A stretch of 64,000 nucleotides of DNA from Gordonibacter sp034932485 (lineage in GTDB: Bacteria > Actinomycetota > Coriobacteriia > Coriobacteriales > Eggerthellaceae), in NCBI GenBank assembly GCA_034932485.1, contig JAYFOQ010000028.1, forward strand, positions 35,532-99,531. The letters are read 5' to 3'. Shown piece after piece: positions 58,137 to 64,000 of the stretch; the first letter of the stretch is position 1; every line of letters starts with the position of its first letter. The position numbers and the translations under genes were made by a program. Below the pieces are notes generated by a model that saw only the letters and a program-made list of their open reading frames with translations, was not told the DNA's origin and made no database searches.

Positions 58137-58856
58137 TTACCAATCAACCACGTTCCACTTCTGCTTGCGAGCTGTGCGCAGAAGCGGTCGATCGGGATTC
58201 ACCGCAAAGGCCTGCACGGCGGCTTTTAACACGGCACGGTCAGAGTGATGATCGCCATAAGCAGCGGTAAGCTCCCAGTTCCCAGGTCCATAGTTCTCGT
58301 CGCCAAAACGCTTCACAGCGTCCAGCTTCTGCTCACCTTCAACAGGCAGTCCATCCACCTCTCGGGTGTAAGTACCATTCGAAGCCACACGCATACGCGT
58401 TGATATCTGATGTTCAAAAGGGTGGTGTTGCATGGCCTGCAAAATAATAGGCTCAAACGTGGCAGAAATAACCACAACCACATCGCCCGCCTGCGTATGC
58501 GCACGCATGGCGGCATCTGCCGCTGGACGAAATCGAGGCGCTACGCACTCATCGTAAAACCCCGCAAGGAAGCGATCAACCTCATCTACCGGTTTGCCCT
58601 CAAATGCCGTAAAGACTAAGCTGCGCACCGAACTTTCGTTTTGGGGTAAACGAAATTTGTAGGCAGCCGCCCATGCCAAGATGCGGAATACAACACCTCG
58701 CCTAAGCATTCGGCGCTGCCTAAGGTACCACACCAGCATCACCGGAGAATTGCCGCAAATGCTTGTACCGTCAAAATCGAACACAGCTAACCGCACCCGT
58801 GATACAGGTGTAGCTTGCTTTTCATCAATTATTCCATTGGTTCCCGTAGGAAGCAT
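58137..58856 (-). CDS. HAD-IB family phosphatase
   Basis: A 239-residue SerB-like hydrolase. Motif I AVFDFDGTSI, motif II VVVISATFEP, motif III-IV AYGDHHSDRAVL. Such enzymes dephosphorylate phosphoserine or lysolipid phosphates; a hydrophobic helix at about 45-70 (LRRGVVFRILAWAAAYKF) suggests lipid-linked substrates. GAGG precedes the ATG at 58856. Confidence 0.9.
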   Translation of the reverse strand: MLPTGTNGIIDEKQATPVSRVRLAVFDFDGTSICGNSPVMLVWYLRQRRMLRRGVVFRILAWAAAYKFRLPQNESSVRSLVFTAFEGKPVDEVDRFLAGFYDECVAPRFRPAADAAMRAHTQAGDVVVVISATFEPIILQAMQHHPFEHQISTRMRVASNGTYTREVDGLPVEGEQKLDAVKRFGDENYGPGNWELTAAYGDHHSDRAVLKAAVQAFAVNPDRPLLRTARKQKWNVVDW

Positions 58857-58948
58857 GCGGTCATCCTCGTCCGTTCACGCGACGCGGCGATCGGGGTGAG
58901 GCTTACTACAGCACACACCCCGACAAGCACAGCGCATTCCCCTCGGCG

Positions 58949-60823
58949 CTATACTTCTGCCTCGTCGATAGTTTCAGCGAACTGTGAATTATACAACTCT
59001 GCATAGAAACCGCCAAGTTCAAGCAATTGTTCGTGCGTACCTTGCTCCACGATGTCGCCATTACGCATAACAAGGATGAGATTTGCCGACCGAATAGTAG
59101 ACAAACGGTGCGCTATAACAAATGAGGTGCGACCAGCCATGAGATTATCCATAGCCTTTTGAATGCGCTCCTCGGTACGCGTATCTACCGAACTGGTTGC
59201 TTCATCCAAAATAAGCATGCGGCGATCCGCCAAAATAGCACGCGCAATGGTAAGTAGCTGACGTTGCCCTTGACTGATATTGCTCGCGTCTTCATTAATC
59301 TCTGTGTCAAATCCCTGGGGCAGCGTTTGGATGAAGTGGTAGATATAGGCAGCCTTCGCCGCTTCTTCTACTTCTTCGTCGGTAGCGTCCAACTTGCCAT
59401 AACGTATATTGTCGCGGATAGTTCCATTAAACAACCAGGTGTCCTGCAACACCATGCCAAACATACTACGCAAGTCGTCTCGCGCAAACGCGCGCAAGTC
59501 ATAGCCACCAATCTTAATAGAACCTGACTGTACGTCATAAAAACGCATAAGTAGTTTCACCATAGTCGTTTTACCAGCACCCGTGGGACCAACCAGCGCA
59601 ACTGTCTGGCCCTCTTCAACCCGTGCCGAAAAGTCCTTGATAACTGGCTTAGCCGGGTCGTAGCCGAAGCGTACGTGCTCAAACTCGACGCCACAACAGG
59701 CATCCTCGGAATGAGCTGTTATGCGGTCAGGCTCTTCCTCGGGCTCGTCCAAGAACTCAAAAATTCGTTCAGCTGCCGCAGCCATCTGTTGCAGCACATT
59801 AGACACCTGCGTGAGCTGAGTAATGGGCTGAGTGAAGTTTTTTACGTACTGAATGAATGCCTGAATATCACCCACTGTGATAATGCCTTGCACAGCCATA
59901 AAACTACCCGCAATAGCTACTGCGACGTAGCCAAGGTTGCTAATAAAGTTCATGATAGGCATCATAAGGCCCGAAATAAACTGAGACTTCCACGCCGAGT
60001 TGTAAAGACGAGCGTTTGTTTTATTAAATTCGTCTACCGTACCATCTTCTCGATTGAATGCCTTCACGATGGCATGACCGGAAAACGTCTCCTCAACAAT
60101 GCCGTTTATTTCGCCCAACATCTTTTGCTGCGCAAAGAAGAACTTTTGCGAACGCTTCACCACAATCATAATGAGCCCGAACGAAATAGGCAGAATAACC
60201 ACCGTAATAAGCGTCATGAGCGGATTGATGGTAAGCATCATAATCAGTACGCCGATAATGGACACAATAGACGTGATGAGTTGGGTAATGCCTTGATTCA
60301 GGCTCTGACCAAGCGTGTCAACATCGTTGGTGATGCGTGAGAGCGTATCCCCTACCGAATTACGTTCAAAATAACCCATGGGCATGCGATCGATTTTCGA
60401 CGCAATGCTACGACGCAATTCATAACAGGTGCGTTGAGAAATCGAGCTCATCAACCAACCTTGAACAAACGAGCATGCAGCACTAATCAGGTACAATCCC
60501 ATGGTGAACAAAAGAATCTGAGCAATAGCATCAAAGTTGATACCACCCGTACCACCAATCTTTGCCACGATGCCATTAAACAGCTCAGTGGTCGCCTGAG
60601 ACATAACCTTAGGACCAACAGTAGTGAAAACTGTGGAGCCGACGGCAAACACGAACACAACTGCCATCATTACCTTGAAACGGCCCATGAAGGCGACAAG
60701 TTTTTTGAGCGTGCCCTTAAGATCCTTGGGCTTTTCACCGGGCATCATACCCCCGGGACCATGCCCACCAGGACCACCCATAGGACCGCGACGCGGCGTA
60801 CTTTTCTGCGTCTGCTCACTCAT
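58949..60823 (-). CDS. ABC exporter half, canonical ATP site (partner 1)
   Basis: A 624-residue membrane-ATPase fusion: Gly/Pro/Met-rich N-tail, six spans from residue 45 to 330, then an ATPase with GPTGAGKTTMVKLL, signature NISQGQRQLLTIARAIL, and Walker B MLILDEATSSVD with the catalytic Glu. The signature departs from LSGGQ (SQGQ). With the gene upstream it makes a heterodimeric exporter of the LmrCD/TM287-288 type for drugs or lipids. GGAGGTGAT precedes the start, which overlaps the upstream stop (ATGA). Confidence 0.93.
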   Translation of the reverse strand: MSEQTQKSTPRRGPMGGPGGHGPGGMMPGEKPKDLKGTLKKLVAFMGRFKVMMAVVFVFAVGSTVFTTVGPKVMSQATTELFNGIVAKIGGTGGINFDAIAQILLFTMGLYLISAACSFVQGWLMSSISQRTCYELRRSIASKIDRMPMGYFERNSVGDTLSRITNDVDTLGQSLNQGITQLITSIVSIIGVLIMMLTINPLMTLITVVILPISFGLIMIVVKRSQKFFFAQQKMLGEINGIVEETFSGHAIVKAFNREDGTVDEFNKTNARLYNSAWKSQFISGLMMPIMNFISNLGYVAVAIAGSFMAVQGIITVGDIQAFIQYVKNFTQPITQLTQVSNVLQQMAAAAERIFEFLDEPEEEPDRITAHSEDACCGVEFEHVRFGYDPAKPVIKDFSARVEEGQTVALVGPTGAGKTTMVKLLMRFYDVQSGSIKIGGYDLRAFARDDLRSMFGMVLQDTWLFNGTIRDNIRYGKLDATDEEVEEAAKAAYIYHFIQTLPQGFDTEINEDASNISQGQRQLLTIARAILADRRMLILDEATSSVDTRTEERIQKAMDNLMAGRTSFVIAHRLSTIRSANLILVMRNGDIVEQGTHEQLLELGGFYAELYNSQFAETIDEAEV

Positions 60824-62982
60824 GCTGCATCACCTCCGTTCAGCTCCTCAGCCGATAACTGAGACATCGCGATCTCCCGATACTCTTTGCAGGTTTTCAG
60901 CAATTCCTCGTGCGTGCCCTGCCCCACAATACGACCATCGTCCAACACAACAATCTTGTCGGCATGTAAGATAGTAGAAATGCGTTGAGCAACAATCACG
61001 ACCGTCTTATCAGAGAGGCGCGTATGCAACTCCTGTCGCAATGCAGCGTCGGTCTTGTAATCTAAAGCAGAGAAGCTATCGTCGAACAGATAGGCGCGAG
61101 CCTCAGTAGCAAGCGCTCGAGCGATGGCTAAACGTTGGCGCTGACCGCCCGACACGTTCGTGCCGCCTTGCGATACCGCCGACGCCATCCCCTCATCCTT
61201 CGACTCGATAAAGTTAGCAGCTTGCGCGATTTCGGCTGCAGCCTGTACGCGTTCAGCTGGCATATCTTCATCGCTGTAAGCAATATTCGATTCAATGGTA
61301 CCAGAGAACAAGAATGCCTTCTGCGGCACATAGCCCAACTGAGCACGCAAAGTCTCTTGACTCACGTTGCGAATATCCACCCCATCAAGCGTAATGGAAC
61401 CACAGGTAACATCATAAAAACGTTCGATAAGCTTAATAACGGTAGACTTGCCCGAACCAGTAGAGCCAATAAGCGCCGTAGTCTTACCTGGTTCACACGT
61501 AAAGTTTAGCGCTTCCAGTACGCATTCCTTTGAGTCGCCGTACTTGAAGCTTACGTTATTAAACACAATCGCTGCACCACCCGTGAAATTATTCAACGCG
61601 TCATCCTGGGTATCTTCAATCGCAGGATTGCAAATAGTAGGCTGCGTTTCCAATACTTCATCCACGCGCTGCGCCGCTACATCGGCACGCGGCAGCATGA
61701 TGGAGATCATGCCAATCATAAGAAAGCCCATGATGATAACCATAGAGTACGTAATGAACGCAATCATGTCTCCGGTCTGGATGGTGCCATTGTCGATATA
61801 GGAACCACCCACCCATACGATAAGCACGGACACCCCATTCATAATAAGCATCATCAATGGCATCATGAATGTCATAACCCGGTTCGTAAAAAGCTGCGTC
61901 TTCATAAGCTTTGTGCTGGCTTCATCGAAACGCTTTTCCTCATGCTGCTGGCGGTCGAACGCGCGAATGACCGGCAAACCAGTGAGTATCTCGCGCGAGA
62001 CCAAATTCACCCGATCGACGAGCTTCTGCATGATTTTGAACTTAGGCATAGCCACTTTCATAAGCACTACAATAAGCACGCCGATGACCGCGACTGCAAG
62101 AATAATAATCCAACTCATAGCGAGGTTCGTACGCGACACCATAATGATGCCGCCGATAGCAAGTATTGGCGCATACAGCACCATACGCAGCAGCATAACG
62201 GTGATCATCTGAATTAACTGGATGTCGTTCGTACCACGCGTGATAAGCGAGGCGGCTGAGAAACTCTGAACCTCGGCATCGGAAAACGATACCACCTGGC
62301 GAAACAATTTGGCACGCAACGTAGCGCCTACCTTGGCGGCCGTGCGAGAAGCAAGGTAGCCCACGATAACCGCAGCCACCATGCCCAACGCTGCCAGACC
62401 CAACATTAAGAGACCAATTTGAATGAGATAACCCATCTGCATGTCGGAAAGGTTGTAACCAAGTGACTCATACTCTGCCTTTGCGGCAGCAATCGCTTGT
62501 TGGCTAATGATGGATTCACTTGCGTCACCCATCTTGCTTTTAGCTTCATCAAGCATACTGAGAATCTGATCCTTCTGAACTACGCCGGCTTGATAAGCCT
62601 GTAGAGCCTGGTCAAGATTCAAATCAGGAGTTTGCTGGGCGTTATGAATGGCAACCAAGGGCATAGCAACCATGCTATCTAAAGCTCCCTGCTCTTTCTC
62701 GCCCTGTGCGCTCAGTCGATAGGTCCCTGTGTCGGTTTTGGTATAGGCGTCACGAAAGGTCTGTTCGTCGCTCGCAGGCAACATCATGGCTACGAGGTCG
62801 TATGTCCTTTCTGTCATTTCGTTCGTTGCCGCATGCTCGACACCCGACTGTTGAATGCCCACGTCGACAATTTTCGACGTGTAGTTTGGCAAAGATAGAT
62901 CGGTAAATGCTTGAACCACCAACAACAGCACAATAAGAACGACGGCAATTTTAGCATTTTTAAGGTAACGGATTATACGCAC
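60820..62982 (-). CDS. ABC exporter half, degenerate ATP site (partner 2)
   Basis: A 720-residue membrane-ATPase fusion. Six spans, with a large outer loop between spans 1 and 2 (about residues 40-180), longer than usual. ATPase: Walker A GSTGSGKSTVIKLI, signature NVSGGQRQRLAIARAL, Walker B AYLFDDSFSALD where Asp-Ser replaces Glu-Ala, so its own site should be poorly active, while its good LSGGQ-type signature completes the partner's active site. GTG start with AAGGAGG nine bases ahead; overlaps marR by ten bases. Confidence 0.93.
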   Translation of the reverse strand: MRIIRYLKNAKIAVVLIVLLLVVQAFTDLSLPNYTSKIVDVGIQQSGVEHAATNEMTERTYDLVAMMLPASDEQTFRDAYTKTDTGTYRLSAQGEKEQGALDSMVAMPLVAIHNAQQTPDLNLDQALQAYQAGVVQKDQILSMLDEAKSKMGDASESIISQQAIAAAKAEYESLGYNLSDMQMGYLIQIGLLMLGLAALGMVAAVIVGYLASRTAAKVGATLRAKLFRQVVSFSDAEVQSFSAASLITRGTNDIQLIQMITVMLLRMVLYAPILAIGGIIMVSRTNLAMSWIIILAVAVIGVLIVVLMKVAMPKFKIMQKLVDRVNLVSREILTGLPVIRAFDRQQHEEKRFDEASTKLMKTQLFTNRVMTFMMPLMMLIMNGVSVLIVWVGGSYIDNGTIQTGDMIAFITYSMVIIMGFLMIGMISIMLPRADVAAQRVDEVLETQPTICNPAIEDTQDDALNNFTGGAAIVFNNVSFKYGDSKECVLEALNFTCEPGKTTALIGSTGSGKSTVIKLIERFYDVTCGSITLDGVDIRNVSQETLRAQLGYVPQKAFLFSGTIESNIAYSDEDMPAERVQAAAEIAQAANFIESKDEGMASAVSQGGTNVSGGQRQRLAIARALATEARAYLFDDSFSALDYKTDAALRQELHTRLSDKTVVIVAQRISTILHADKIVVLDDGRIVGQGTHEELLKTCKEYREIAMSQLSAEELNGGDAA

Positions 62983-63536
62983 GGACTATCGCCTCCTTCA
63001 CATTCGTCGGCCTCTCTACTACCCTCGTTTGCCTGCGCATCGCGCTGGGCTTCATGGAATTCTACAATCTTGCGAAGAATGCGTATCAGATGACGAATGT
63101 CGTCCTCTCCCATAAAGGCAACAACCTCTTCCATATGTTGGGCATGCAGTTGTTTGGACGCATTAGCAAGCTTTTCCCCCTCCTCAGTTAGACAGAGGGC
63201 AATACCTCTAAAGTCGCCGCTAGTACGGTGACGCTCCAGCAGCCCCTTCTCCTCCAAAGAACGAAGCGTCTGCGATAGCGCGCTAGGCTTTGTATGGGTA
63301 ATTTCTGCAACTAAGCCCGGTCGTACATGTTCGTGGCGGCAATGCAACGCATCAATAGCCGACAGCGTACGTGCTTCAGCCTGCGTGAGTCCTTTTGGCG
63401 CCGACACAATATCGACCTGACGCGCCCGACGCATTAGCTCAAACAGTTCGCGGACCATACCATCAAGCGGACCAAACGAAGCCTTATGCTCGGATATACA
63501 GACATGCTTAAACTTCTCGTCTTCGGGCATCATCAT
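62973..63536 (-). CDS. MarR-family regulator
   Basis: A 187-residue winged-helix regulator. LTQAEARTLSAIDAL, VAEITHTKPSALSQTLRSLEEKGLLERHRTSGDFRGIALCLTEEG is the DNA-binding core. It heads the operon of the heterodimeric exporter and overlaps it, so it most likely represses the operon until a drug or phenolic binds. Start among three successive Met codons at 63536-63528; which one is used is not decided. Confidence 0.93.
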   Translation of the reverse strand: MMMPEDEKFKHVCISEHKASFGPLDGMVRELFELMRRARQVDIVSAPKGLTQAEARTLSAIDALHCRHEHVRPGLVAEITHTKPSALSQTLRSLEEKGLLERHRTSGDFRGIALCLTEEGEKLANASKQLHAQHMEEVVAFMGEDDIRHLIRILRKIVEFHEAQRDAQANEGSREADECEGGDSPCV

Positions 63537-63584
63537 AATCTCATCGCTTCTCTCGCTTTCTTCTGTATATAATTTAGGTACTGA

Positions 63585-63612
63585 AATATATCACTTATTA
63601 AATATTATGCAA
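63585..63612 (-). promoter_or_regulatory. Promoter candidate for the marR-ABC operon
   Basis: On the minus strand TTGCAT (63612-63607), 16 bases, TATATT (63590-63585), about 50 bases before marR. TGAAATATATCA at 63582-63593 is a near-palindrome over the -10, suited to MarR repression. Confidence 0.45.
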
Positions 63613-63649
63613 TGAACGAGATACAGATCGTTTCTTTTTTTCATATAAC

Positions 63650-63714
63650 AGGCGAGCCCCCCGAGTAACCCACCAAGCGGGTCACGTACAGTACAAGATT
63701 CCAGCTCGCCTTTT
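63650..63714 (+). terminator. Hairpin AGGCGAGC/GCTCGCCT with T run
   Basis: Perfect 8-bp arms at 63650-63657 and 63704-63711 around a 46-base centre that has ACCC/GGGT pairing of its own, followed by TTTTG. It has no gene upstream on the plus strand, so it may belong to a short non-coding transcript. Confidence 0.35.
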
Positions 63715-63810
63715 GTCTTTGCTCTACCGTAACCCTAGAGAGCTCCTGCCCAACTGTTGAAAGTCTACGCCTCATCTCTAGGATGCGACTTCGATAGTAT
63801 GCAACGTGTT

Positions 63811-64000
63811 TTAGTTCCGTAAGGAAAAGGCGAGCACAATCGCAACTAACCTCGACGCGCCCTTAATTGAATTTGTAAGTTGAACACCTGTCCAGTTTAA
63901 CCTTGCAATTGGATAAAGCGTAAGCTCTTGCCCTATGCGAAGGCCTTCTGGTCTGAGCGTGGGGCACTTTTCTTCTTTCGATTGTTTTCCTACTATGGAC
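63811..64000 (-). CDS. Possible C-terminal end of an unknown protein running off the window
   Basis: On the minus strand a frame is open from the window edge to a TAA at 63811, about 62 residues, ending IKGASRLVAIVLAFSLRN. I do not recognise it and codon evidence is weak; it may be chance. Confidence 0.2.
   Translation of the reverse strand, partial: SIVGKQSKEEKCPTLRPEGLRIGQELTLYPIARLNWTGVQLTNSIKGASRLVAIVLAFSLRN

Larger units (their letters stand above)
63537..64000. other. 464-base end region
   Basis: No complete gene. It holds the marR promoter (63585-63612), an 8-bp hairpin (63650-63714) and an unrecognised open frame on the minus strand (63811-64000). I see nothing else. Confidence 0.5.

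Noticed and set aside
57574..58248. 224-codon plus-strand open frame
   Set aside because: Antisense to the AAA-like gene and the phosphatase gene end; no ribosome site, and residue make-up is shadow-like.
63651..63710. tRNA-like element (7-bp acceptor-like stem GGCGAGC/GCTCGCC)
   Set aside because: Only 60 bases between ends, no T-loop TTCRANY and no anticodon arm; better read as a hairpin.
1..64000. CRISPR array, IS element or prophage
   Set aside because: No regularly spaced direct repeats, transposase, integrase or structural phage gene could be seen on either strand.

Overview
The window looks like a chromosome segment of an anaerobic actinobacterium of the class Coriobacteriia, most like the family Eggerthellaceae, with base composition close to balanced. 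The grounds are the mix of gene families: molybdopterin oxidoreductases paired with very short DmsB-like ferredoxins, OFA/MFS transporters beside them, tiny zinc-ribbon proteins, a CarD regulator, a Tat-exported NiFe hydrogenase, and actinobacterial housekeeping genes. Genus is inferred only weakly (a moderate-GC, Cryptobacterium-like member is possible). I see no rRNA, tRNA, CRISPR array, phage or insertion sequence.

Layout. 1-1557: the 3' end of a molybdopterin oxidoreductase with its ferredoxin partner, a perfect 15-bp hairpin and an unknown gene. 1644-5216 (minus): rpoD and rlmKL. 5445-6292: a decayed D-Ala-D-Ala carboxypeptidase. 6318-12981 (minus): a BvgS-like hybrid sensor kinase, priA and metK. 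13197-20811 (plus): an ATP-grasp enzyme, a DUF1461 membrane protein, gltX coupled to a multicluster ferredoxin and a proline-rich membrane protein, a thioesterase and an arylamine N-acetyltransferase. 20872-27991 (minus): dipeptidase, DJ-1 protein, EamA transporter, YoaP-like acetyltransferase and mfd. 28211-28864: nth.

28908-37573 is the main accessory region: a minus-strand row of OFA transporter, molybdopterin oxidoreductase, ferredoxin, second transporter, two zinc-ribbon miniproteins and a DmsC-like membrane protein, with a divergent LysR regulator and several palindromes between. It reads as a regulated anaerobic-respiration or metabolite-reduction cassette of unknown substrate. 37610-42207 is an FtsX-type ABC exporter with a divergent TetR gene; 42176-46111 holds small regulators (CarD, an XRE-superoxide-reductase fusion, TetR plus flavodoxin with tandem operators).

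46325-52893 carries a group-1-type NiFe hydrogenase (small, large and cytochrome b subunits, ending in a clear terminator), with its maturation protease and a small membrane protein nearby but separated by two unrelated genes. 53278-54147 is pheA. 54144-57994 (minus) is a row of AAA-like protein, Rrf2 regulator, clusterless MutY-like glycosylase and mntP; mntP is preceded by a manganese (yybP-ykoY) riboswitch followed by an intrinsic terminator. 58137-63536 (minus) has a HAD phosphatase and a marR-ABC-ABC multidrug-exporter operon. The last 464 bases hold the marR promoter, a hairpin and an open frame running off the edge.

Together the genes describe a cell that feeds electrons from hydrogen through a membrane cytochrome to molybdenum reductases, under tight small-molecule and redox control.
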